From NCBI GenBank assembly GCA_007132365.1, contig SLOS01000409.1, forward strand, positions 1 to 32,113: a stretch of 32,113 bases of DNA, given 5' to 3'. The position numbers and the translations under genes are program-made. Shown here in pieces: positions 1-7,700 of this stretch. The notes beneath the pieces were generated by a model. That model saw only the letters and a program-made list of their open reading frames with translations. It was not told the origin of the DNA and made no database searches. Numbering within the stretch: the first letter of the stretch is position 1; each line of letters opens with the position of its first letter. The DNA is from Bacteroidales bacterium. Its GTDB lineage: Bacteria; Bacteroidota; Bacteroidia; Bacteroidales; PUMT01.

Positions 1-875
1 CGGTCATAGTACCGGTCCACTTTAAGGCGCATGGACAAAGCCTGAATTATCATACCTCCGATCATTGCAAGAGGGAAAAGCGGGAAACCCTCCACTACGG
101 GATGTATCTGCCGTACACCTGCAAGCATCAGCCAGCCGACCAGTATAGCCAGTCCCACAACAGCAAAATGAAAAGCCATTGGTTCTATTGATTCGGAGGC
201 AACCGTGGCCATCGAATTTGGGTACCTGTACTTTTCAGGAATCAGTCCCCGCTTCTTATATTCCGGAATGCCCTTTGATTCATCCAAATTAACGCAGTAT
301 CCCTTGCGAATGGCGATGTTTATATAAAAAATACCGCCAACAACAGCTATAATAATACCGACCGTGGCTGACATCTGTGCCAGGTCGGCACCTTCCGGGA
401 ACCCGATCTGTTCAAACACACTGCGCATACCGGCGGCAGTTCCATGTCCCCCTGCAAACCCTATTTCAAGAATGGTCGCAAAAACCGGTGATACATCAAA
501 AAAAGGGATCAGCACCAGAACCGTAATCAGCAATGCAAAGAAATACTGTCCGGCACCTGCTATCATTCCAAAGCAAAGCTGGCTTCCTCCCTGTGACCAT
601 AAAACCTTTAGTCCCGGCACCGCAAGCCCGAGAAACAGGGTTGCAAAAACAAAGTTGATAAGGATACCGGGAATCTCCCTCCAGGTATCCAGTATGAAAG
701 GTGGCAGGATATCGGCAATAAAGGGTCCGCAAAACAAGGCCAGGAAGCCCCCTATAATTGATGCGGGCAGAAAGATCCTCTGGAAAAGCCTTATTTTTAC
801 CCGCAGGATTTTCCCCGCGAGGAGAAAGATGCAAAGGATACAAATGCTGAAAAATACTCCTGTCAATCCATCCAT
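1..875 (-). CDS. gltS: Sodium/glutamate symporter, GltS family (partial, 3' end beyond window)
   Basis: The minus-strand frame is open from an ATG at 875 to the left edge (about 291 residues; the family is usually about 400). It is absent from the ORF track because no stop is present. The protein is very hydrophobic, with successive membrane helices from residue 5 onward. It carries the glycine-rich signature GFAGGHGTAAGM, which closely resembles the GGHGT motif of GltS-type Na+/glutamate symporters, followed by another hydrophobic helix and a charged loop. The likely role is Na+-driven uptake of glutamate or a related acid across the inner membrane. An in-frame stop lies just upstream of the ATG, which fixes the start. 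It lies 110 bases downstream of asnA on the same strand, but a promoter-like pair sits in the gap. The exact substrate is inferred from the family. Confidence 0.85.
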   Translation of the reverse strand, partial: MDGLTGVFFSICILCIFLLAGKILRVKIRLFQRIFLPASIIGGFLALFCGPFIADILPPFILDTWREIPGILINFVFATLFLGLAVPGLKVLWSQGGSQLCFGMIAGAGQYFFALLITVLVLIPFFDVSPVFATILEIGFAGGHGTAAGMRSVFEQIGFPEGADLAQMSATVGIIIAVVGGIFYINIAIRKGYCVNLDESKGIPEYKKRGLIPEKYRYPNSMATVASESIEPMAFHFAVVGLAILVGWLMLAGVRQIHPVVEGFPLFPLAMIGGMIIQALSMRLKVDRYYD

Positions 876-892
876 TGTATAAATTTATATGG

Positions 893-923
893 CAAAGAAA
901 ATGAAAAATGGAGATTTGACAAG
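893..923 (-). promoter_or_regulatory. Putative promoter of the gltS-like gene
   Basis: On the minus strand CTTG (923-920) is followed by 19 bases and then TTTCTTTG (900-893). This is one mismatch per box from the Bacteroidota consensus TTTG-N19-TAnnTTTG. A start site would fall about 10 bases before the ATG at 875. Match and spacing are good but the call rests on one sequence. Confidence 0.4.
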
Positions 924-985
924 CAGCAGCTTTTTTTTATTTAACAATATTTTACAATATTATTACCTGGTTAACCGGCAAAATA

Positions 986-2020
986 TCAGATCAGTTCAAT
1001 GCCGTCATCTTTCAGATTTTCCCGCATTGCTTCAGGCCAGACACTGGCCTGGACCTCTCCGACATGATGCTTGCGAAGCAGGAACATACAAACTCTTGAC
1101 TGACCAATGCCTCCGCCCATTGTCTGGGGTAGTTTGCCAGAAAGTAAAAGTCTGTGAAACAACAACTCTTTGCGATCCAGGCAATTTCTCTTTTCAAGCT
1201 GACGCAAAAGTGCACTTTCATCAACCCTTATTCCCATTGAGGATAATTCAAACGCCGATTGTATAATGGGGTTCCAAACGATAATATCGCCGTTGAGACC
1301 TTTGTACTGGTGTCCGGCAGGAGTGCTCCAGTCGTCATAATCAGGTGCCCGCCCGTCATGAATGCTCCCCCCTGGAAGCTCTCCCCCTATGCCTGTCAGG
1401 AAAAATGCCCCGTATTCACGGGCAGCTTCTGTTTCACGCTGTCTGGGCGTGAGTTCAGGATATCTGAGGAGCAGATCTTCGGAGTGGATAAATTTAATTT
1501 CCTCAGGCAATATCGGTTCTATATCGGGATATTTTGCCGATACGGCTTTTTCTGTATCCCGCAGGGCCTTATAGATTCTCTTAACGGTATCTTTAAGGTA
1601 ATGCAGATTCCTTTGTTCTCTTGTAATAACCTTTTCCCAGTCCCATTGATCAACAAAAACAGAGTGAAGGGGGCCCATATCCTCATCGGGCCTCAGTGCT
1701 TTCATATCAGTGATTATGCCCTCTCCCGGATTGATACCAAGTTGTGCCAGCCTGTATCGTTTCCATTTTGCGAGGGACTGGACCACGCTGATCTTTTGAG
1801 ATGGCATATCCCTTATAATCAGTGAAACAGGTCTTTCTATCCCGTTCAGATCATCATTTATTCCTGTATCTTCTGCAACTATCAGAGGGGCTACGACCCT
1901 TAAAAGTTGCAGCTGCTGGCTGAGTAATCCGGAAAAAGTTGTTTTAATCAGATCTATGGCCTTTTCTGTTTCAAGCTGGTCAATCAGTTGAGAGGTTCTT
2001 TCCTTTTGTGCGATTTCCAT
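986..2020 (-). CDS. asnA: Aspartate--ammonia ligase (asparagine synthetase A)
   Basis: A 344-residue protein that matches AsnA along its whole length (E. coli AsnA is 330 residues). AsnA makes asparagine from aspartate, ammonia and ATP in the cytoplasm and has a class II aminoacyl-tRNA-synthetase-like fold. Recognisable segments are LQLLRVVAPLIV near the N-terminus, SVVQSLAKWKRYRL, HSVFVDQWDWE, APDYDDW, LNGDIIVWNP and the C-terminal glycine-rich GGGIGQSR that belongs to the ATP site. The ATG at 2020 lies 23 bases after the U-tract of an intrinsic terminator. That terminator is preceded by an Asn-rich leader ORF and a consensus promoter, so expression is very likely controlled by transcription attenuation in response to charged tRNA-Asn. 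The leader between terminator and ATG is AT-rich with no Shine-Dalgarno, as usual in the phylum. The protein looks intact. Confidence 0.96.
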   Translation of the reverse strand: MEIAQKERTSQLIDQLETEKAIDLIKTTFSGLLSQQLQLLRVVAPLIVAEDTGINDDLNGIERPVSLIIRDMPSQKISVVQSLAKWKRYRLAQLGINPGEGIITDMKALRPDEDMGPLHSVFVDQWDWEKVITREQRNLHYLKDTVKRIYKALRDTEKAVSAKYPDIEPILPEEIKFIHSEDLLLRYPELTPRQRETEAAREYGAFFLTGIGGELPGGSIHDGRAPDYDDWSTPAGHQYKGLNGDIIVWNPIIQSAFELSSMGIRVDESALLRQLEKRNCLDRKELLFHRLLLSGKLPQTMGGGIGQSRVCMFLLRKHHVGEVQASVWPEAMRENLKDDGIELI

Positions 2021-2043
2021 GATTTAAGTATTTGTTTTATTCT

Positions 2044-2074
2044 AAAAAAAAACCCTCCGTTTTGCGGAGGGTTT
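2044..2074 (-). terminator. Intrinsic terminator in the asnA leader (attenuator, regions 3:4)
   Basis: Read on the minus strand, AAACCCTCCG (2074-2065), loop CAAAA and CGGAGGGTTT (2059-2050) form a perfect 10-bp stem. The RNA then continues as an uninterrupted U run (nine T from 2052 to 2044). The hairpin is downstream of the leader ORF and upstream of the asnA start, on the asnA strand. It has no comparable T-run on the plus strand, where the bases after the stem are mixed. This placement suits a conditional terminator rather than one ending the distant tamL gene. Confidence 0.9.
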
Positions 2075-2169
2075 CTGTGTTTTGTTTTTGGGTTCCAGTT
2101 TAAAGCTTACACATAATAACCTCCGTCCTTCTGAACTGATTATTGTTCAAAGGATTATTATTGAGGTTA
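2065..2169 (-). promoter_or_regulatory. Alternative RNA pairings of the asnA attenuator (regions 1, 2 and 3)
   Basis: Three segments compete. Region 1 is TAACCTC (2169-2163), inside the Asn codon cluster of the leader ORF. Region 2 is CGGAGGTTA (2125-2117), near the end of the leader ORF. Region 3 is the 5' arm of the terminator, AAACCCTCCG (2074-2065). Region 1 pairs perfectly with GAGGTTA of region 2 (7 bp). Region 2 pairs with region 3 through CGGAGG:CCTCCG plus two A-T pairs past one bulged C. Region 3 otherwise pairs with region 4 as the terminator. A ribosome stalled on the Asn codons would open 1:2, allow antiterminator 2:3 and prevent 3:4. With enough charged tRNA-Asn, 1:2 and 3:4 form and transcription stops. 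The pairings are seen in the sequence; the mechanism is inferred from classical attenuators. Confidence 0.8.
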
Positions 2170-2201
2170 AAATTATTTATTACGTACATGTTGTATAACA
2201 T
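2100..2201 (-). CDS. Asn-rich leader peptide of asnA
   Basis: A short ORF too small for the ORF track. From the ATG at 2201 it encodes 33 residues, 10 of them Asn, including the runs NN, NNN and NNN within FNLNNNPLNNNQF, and it ends at TAA 2102-2100. An in-frame ATG at 2210 would add MIN (36 residues, 11 Asn) but begins one base after the -7 box, so it probably lies at or before the transcription start. An ATG at 2189 would give 29 residues with 9 Asn. The chosen start would make the mRNA nearly leaderless. The peptide is not expected to have a function of its own; its translation senses the charging of tRNA-Asn and controls the terminator 26 bases after its stop. Asn is normally about 4-5 percent of residues, so about 30 percent in an ORF directly before an asparagine synthetase gene is strong evidence. 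Confidence 0.88.
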   Translation of the reverse strand: MLYNMYVINNFNLNNNPLNNNQFRRTEVIMCKL

Positions 2202-2211
2202 ATTAATCATG

Positions 2212-2242
2212 CAAACATACTATCTATTTTTTAATAATCAAA
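2212..2242 (-). promoter_or_regulatory. Promoter of the asnA leader and asnA
   Basis: On the minus strand TTTG (2242-2239), 19 bases, then TATGTTTG (2219-2212) match the Bacteroidota housekeeping consensus TTTG-N19-TAnnTTTG without mismatch. A start site a few bases downstream would fall at about 2208-2203, just before the leader ORF. It lies after the end of tamL, so asnA has its own transcript. Confidence 0.8.
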
Positions 2243-2289
2243 AATTATTGATTTAAATTATCTTTTCCGGTTAAACTACGAATGGTTTT

Positions 2290-4695
2290 TTAGAACGGGT
2301 ATCCGATTGCAAGATTAAGTATCAGATTATCCCTTCTCCAGGAAGAATCAAATGGCCTTACCGGTCCGAAGTAACTTCCAGTCTCATGCAATGTGCGGGG
2401 ATCGGCCAGCGGGAAGGCCAGGTCGAGCCGCAGCAGGAAAAAGTTGAAATCCAGCCTTAATCCAATTCCTGTTCCAAGTGCCACTTGCTTCAGGAAGTCG
2501 GGGGACCTGAATTTTCCACCCGGAACTTCCTCCTGCTCCCTCAGATTCCATATGTTCCCTGCATCTGCAAAAACAGCGCCCTTAAATATACTGCTGATAT
2601 CAAAGCGGTACTCCAGGTTCATTTCAAGTTTTATTTCCCCACCCTGGTAGATATTCAGGACTGTTCCATCTCTGTCCACAGGAGAGTAGGTTCCCGGGCC
2701 CAGTGTCCGGGGATGGAATGCCCGGATACTGTGGCTGCCGCCTGTTATGAATTGTTTGGTGTAGGGCAGGAATTCGGAATTGCCGTAGGGCACCCCGATA
2801 CCTGCTATAAGCCGTGTGGCAATGGTGCCGGTGTTTCCTGTTTCAATGGAATAACGGATTTCGGTGAGGATTTTTGTAAACTGGGAAAATCCCTGGCTTA
2901 AAATAGTATATTCACCCTTGTCATCCAAACTCCCCAGTCCCAGATTATGAAGGAACAGCCATGGCATATTACCTGCCAGGTCAAGGTTTAAATTGATAAA
3001 CCAGTTATGGTTACTGTTTTCAGTCAATTTGGAATTGTAAGTATATGAATACTCCGATCCCAGCATAAACTGTTCAAAAAGGCCCCTTCTGATGAGCAGC
3101 TCCCTGGGAAACTCTTCACCGAATTCCTCTGCTATAGTTCCCAGGAAAAAGGCATTGAAGGCAAATGGTGTGAATCTGAGCTGGGTGCTGATATAGGGAT
3201 TCAGTACATATCCGAATTCCGATCTGATGGTTGAAAGGCTGAAGGCATCGGTACGGTTGAGGTAATTGAAAGACACCGACATCCTTGTCCTCGGAGTAAA
3301 CCGGGGACGTATCCTGACTATATCAAACGGGATCACCAGGCGGTGTATGCTCAGCTCTGACAGGATCCCTGCCTCGTACATATTGATCCCCCTTTGGCTT
3401 GTAAGTGTTTCAAATGCGCCATTCAGCTGCACGGTGAGGTTCTCTGCCCCGCCGCGTAAGTTTCGGTTGCTGAACGAGGTGGTAAAACCGGGGCCTGCAA
3501 AATTATTTGATTTTGAAACACCTTTCAGTTCGGCACTCAGAGCCATCTGTTCCCTTGGAGTAAGTATTATCCGGGCATCCAGATAATTGTTGGCCGGATT
3601 ATTGTTTTCCCTGTCCTGCACCCTGTCGAAACGGATATTTACAAACCTGAAAACCCTCATGCTCATCAGATGGCTGATGGTAAGGAGATGATCTTCATAA
3701 TTGTATGCCCTGTCTTTTTCAAGGAAGATTGCCCGGAGCATGGTTTGAGGTTTCAGAATATCCCGGTCCGGACGGGTGAAAATTCCATCGCTTATCTGAA
3801 CTTTTTCAGCGGTCCCGGTCTCTTTATCCCTTTGGCCCGTCCGTCCGGTCTCAATAATTATGTTCCTGATTTTATAGCTCACCAGCGCTCTGGGTGGTGC
3901 ATCCTCCAGAATGCTCAGATGCAGGTCCACCTCCCTTGTACCTGCTGTACTGTCGGCCCTGAAGAGAATATAGTCGGGGTAAAAGTAATAATACCCCTTT
4001 CCCTTCAGGTAACCGTCAATCCTCTCCCTTTCCTTTTTCAGTATATCCAGTCTGAAAATATCTCCGCTATGTAAAATAGTTTCTTTCATTGAAAGGTTTA
4101 TCTCTTTGGCAATGGGTTTATTTTCCTCCAGAAGTGTTATGTTCCTTATTCTGTAAGCGGGCCTCAGCCGGACATTGAAGTCCACTTCTGTCTTTTTCCG
4201 CCTTTCCCTGAGGCTGTAGTCAACCGAGGCATCAAAATGGCCCATATTGAAAATGCGGTTTTCAATCAACTCGGCGACCCTTTGGATATTGAAATCCTGA
4301 ATAAGCACCGGTGGTCTTCCGGCTTCATTTTGCAACCAGTCCCCTATATTCCATAAAGAGACCTCTCCGCCTATATTATAAAGCCAAAGGCGGGGTCTCC
4401 AGAAGAGGAATCTGCTGTTGGGCCCGGGTCTGATCACCCCTTCTGCCTCTCTTATTATTTCTCTTTCATTCTTTATTGGCTCCCGGGATTCGAGTTTTAC
4501 CCGGCTTCCTGTATAAAGACTCTGATCATCTTCAAGGTACCTCAGGTTGGAACATCCTGTTGTCAGGAAAGCTGCCGGAATGATCAGCAAAAGGAATATT
4601 CTGCCTGTATATGCTATATCTTTACAGAAGCCATGGTCCCGGACCGTCTCCGAACCATGAGATCCATCTGCCCTGTGCCTTTTAATGTTGACCAT
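2290..4695 (-). CDS. tamL: TamA-like outer-membrane lipoprotein (TamL), BamA/Omp85 superfamily
   Basis: An 801-residue protein. A hydrophobic stretch ends in the lipobox LTTGC (Cys about residue 48), so it is a lipoprotein, as in the TamL branch of TamA found in Bacteroidota. After it come POTRA-like segments (roughly residues 50-350; for example LLEENKPIAKEINL) and then a C-terminal beta-barrel rich in alternating hydrophobic strands. The segment GGSHSIRAFHPRTLGPG matches the conserved loop-6 region of Omp85 barrels, and the chain ends in an aromatic residue (IGYPF), as outer-membrane barrels do. It is the outer-membrane partner of TamB, whose gene ends 39 bases upstream, so the two form an operon. 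The residues before the hydrophobic stretch make an unusually long n-region. No later ATG precedes the signal, so a non-ATG start inside it remains possible. Confidence 0.9.
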   Translation of the reverse strand: MVNIKRHRADGSHGSETVRDHGFCKDIAYTGRIFLLLIIPAAFLTTGCSNLRYLEDDQSLYTGSRVKLESREPIKNEREIIREAEGVIRPGPNSRFLFWRPRLWLYNIGGEVSLWNIGDWLQNEAGRPPVLIQDFNIQRVAELIENRIFNMGHFDASVDYSLRERRKKTEVDFNVRLRPAYRIRNITLLEENKPIAKEINLSMKETILHSGDIFRLDILKKERERIDGYLKGKGYYYFYPDYILFRADSTAGTREVDLHLSILEDAPPRALVSYKIRNIIIETGRTGQRDKETGTAEKVQISDGIFTRPDRDILKPQTMLRAIFLEKDRAYNYEDHLLTISHLMSMRVFRFVNIRFDRVQDRENNNPANNYLDARIILTPREQMALSAELKGVSKSNNFAGPGFTTSFSNRNLRGGAENLTVQLNGAFETLTSQRGINMYEAGILSELSIHRLVIPFDIVRIRPRFTPRTRMSVSFNYLNRTDAFSLSTIRSEFGYVLNPYISTQLRFTPFAFNAFFLGTIAEEFGEEFPRELLIRRGLFEQFMLGSEYSYTYNSKLTENSNHNWFINLNLDLAGNMPWLFLHNLGLGSLDDKGEYTILSQGFSQFTKILTEIRYSIETGNTGTIATRLIAGIGVPYGNSEFLPYTKQFITGGSHSIRAFHPRTLGPGTYSPVDRDGTVLNIYQGGEIKLEMNLEYRFDISSIFKGAVFADAGNIWNLREQEEVPGGKFRSPDFLKQVALGTGIGLRLDFNFFLLRLDLAFPLADPRTLHETGSYFGPVRPFDSSWRRDNLILNLAIGYPF

Positions 4696-4734
4696 GCTGT
4701 TTAATGTATTCCTCTATACAACTATATAGCAAAA

Positions 4735-7700
4735 TCAGTCTTCCCTGCGTCTGATTATATCCCTGAACCTGTTAAAGTTCCTTGAAATAATAAGAGAAAT
4801 TCCGGTCTCTATGACTTCACTCTCGAAGAGATCGTTGAAATTGGTATTTCTAAATCCCTTAAGAATCAGATTTCCTTCAGGGGTGATCAGGTACTCCATG
4901 GTAAAGTCACCGGCAATATCACCGGCCCTTGTTTCCCGGTGAGCTTCATCCTCCAGTTCAATATTACCAGCCACGGTAAACCTGATACGGTCATCGAAAA
5001 AATTCCTTGACACCTCCATCTGCAATTCTGTCCTTCCCACTGTTTCATCCCCGATATATTGCTCATAGGAGTCGATTTCGAAGCTTATGTTAACCCCTTT
5101 CACATAGCGATCTGCCATACGGTTCAGCTGTTGGGTAAGAAGGCGGCTTCCCGATGATCTGGCAGTGGCCTCTATACCCCCGGCCCCGGGCCGGTCAAGA
5201 GGGTTTTCCTGGAGGAAACTTCCCAGTAACAGGAGGGAAATAACCTGTTTATTGAGTTCTGATTCGTTTTGGTTTATTTCGTTTATCCTGGCCATTAACG
5301 ATCCGTCAAGTGCCATCTCGTGGCCCGGAGGCATGTCAAGTCTGAAACTGATCCTTGGGGTCAACAGATCGCCGTCAAGGTTAAGATATACCAGAAAGGG
5401 GAACTGCTGCCTGAGCCTTCCGGCCTGGATCTGGTCGCCCTCTACATGTGTTCTCATGAGCTCCCGGGGACTGGTATTAAGGGAGTAGATGGCCGTTATG
5501 TCAAGTTCTGCCTCAATTGGATCACCTGTCCACATAATAGTGCTTCCGGGTTCAATCCTGAAATCCCTCCTTATAACATCATAGAAGGTCAGAAAGTAAT
5601 TACCTTCCTGGATCTCGAAGGCTCCCGTCAGACCTATTCGTCCGGCGGGATCTATTTCCAGCACCAGGTCACCGCCCCCCTTTATTTCAAGGTTGTCACC
5701 GGCAATTTCGTCTATGATAACCTTCAGCCCGGTTTGCCTGTCAAGCTCCACATTAAGTCTGAGATCTATTCCCTGCAGTTCTGAGGTCAGCTCATCGGGT
5801 GAGGGTTCCAATTGTGCCAGCTGAAAAAAATCAGGTTCTTCCACCTGAATGAATTTTACTATTCCCTCCTGTGCAATAATCTGTGGATCAGTCTGGGGAA
5901 CGATAAAGGTGAATCTGGAGCCATCCATGAGTTTCAAATTACCTTCAATTGAGGGACCAGTAAGGTCACCTCTGAGTTGCAGGTCACTGTCCATCAGTAT
6001 TCTTCCATGGTACATATCCTGTTGTCCCGCCTGTAAATCCATCAGAAGAAAGTTTTTGCTCACCAGGTTGAGATTAAAAATGAAATTTTCCAGGCCGGGA
6101 AAATCCAGTGTGCCGTCAACAACCGCCTGCCGTCCCCTTGAATCTGTTATAGTAAAATCCTGGAGGCTGATGCTTTGATCGCTGAACTCTATTTTCTGAT
6201 TTTCTATTTCATAGCCTGCATTTAATTGCAGTACCCTGAAGGAGGTTTCGTGAAAATTAAGATCTCCGTTGAATTCAGGATTTTCGGGCGTGCCGGTAAA
6301 ACGGATTTTACCGTGAACAAAACCGCTCATTTCACTCAGGTGTTCCCTCAGGAAACCTTCAAGCAGATTTATATCCAACCTTTCAATTTCCAGGTCAATA
6401 TCAAAACCAGCCTCTCCGGAGATATATTCCCCCTCGGCGGATAGCTCCGACTCCTTATGTTTCAGGAATGCAGAAAGGAAATAATGACCTGGCTGGATAT
6501 CCCCGGCATGCAGTGTTATCAGCTCAACTCTTTCACCGGCCCATGTAATGTCCGCTATATTCATGTCCGCTATAAAGCTGGTTTCGCTGTAAATATCCCG
6601 TATTGTAATAACCCCGTTGATAATCCCCCCAATATATGGTGATTCATTGTCCATAAAACCGGTCAGCCGGTGAAGGTCAAACTCCGAAAAGTTTATTTCC
6701 AGTACATTTTCATGCTCCTCTGATTCGGTTGAGTGGACTGACAGGATGCTGCCCCTGTCCTCCAGGATCAAATCTGTAACCTTCAGGTATCCTTCTCCCA
6801 GCTCAATCCTGTTTCCGGAGTCAATATTCCATTTTTCTCCGTTAAGAATAAGTTTATCACTGTCCACCGATATATGATATAACTCCTCCCTGCTTTCAAT
6901 AACCGACCTGATGAAAAAAAGTTCCTTTTGGCCTTCGTCATTGAAAGAAAGTGACAGATCCAGGATTTCATCAAACAGCCCTCCGCTTAGTTCAAAACTG
7001 TAAATGCTGGTATGGTTGAACCCTACGGTGTCAAGAAGCACCCTGAAGTCCATTTTCTTTGGATCTGAGTCAATTGTTAACTCAATGTTCCGGAAGTCTG
7101 TTCCCGAATATATGAATTCCTCCATAGAGGCATTGAAAGTAAGTTTCTGCTCCCTGCTGTTGTATTGAACTGAAGCTGACAGGGTATCATACTTGTCAAT
7201 ACCGGGAAACAAAACCATGTTTATAAGATCGTCAGGTAAAAGTGTTATTTCGAAACTGAAATTTTTAAACTGGTCCGTGATCTCTTCCTGACCTTCGTTC
7301 AGGCCGTTATCCTCGATTTTCTCCCGGCTCCCATTGAAGTCGTTATCCGCGATCTCTTCCTGGTTCCCGTTCAGGACGTTATCCACATCTGGTTCGGGAT
7401 CGTCGTCCGTTGCCGGTGAGAGATCATGAACAGTAAAATAGTCGCCGAAATGCCCCGCCAGTGCACCGGGTATATCAACGGGTGTAAAATTACCATTATA
7501 ACCGGCAGTAAGGAACTCAGAGCTGATATCCAGGGAATAGGCCCCGGACCGGGATTCTGATTTGACAGTCATTTCAGGTATACTGTATGTTGCCTCACCG
7601 GTTGCAATATTAGTGTTTGAAAAAGTTATATTTCCATTGAAAAAATCTTCCGGGTAAAAAGTGATATCTGCCTCAATGGATGAACCAACCATCAGCTCCT

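Noticed and set aside
364-882. 172-residue plus-strand ORF of the track
   Set aside because: It is antisense to the GltS-like gene, whose minus-strand frame gives a clear membrane-transporter sequence open to the window edge.
2044-2074. The hairpin as terminator of tamL
   Set aside because: It lies about 215 bases beyond the tamL stop, with an exact promoter and an Asn-rich ORF between, so an asnA attenuator explains it better. It could also stop tamL readthrough.
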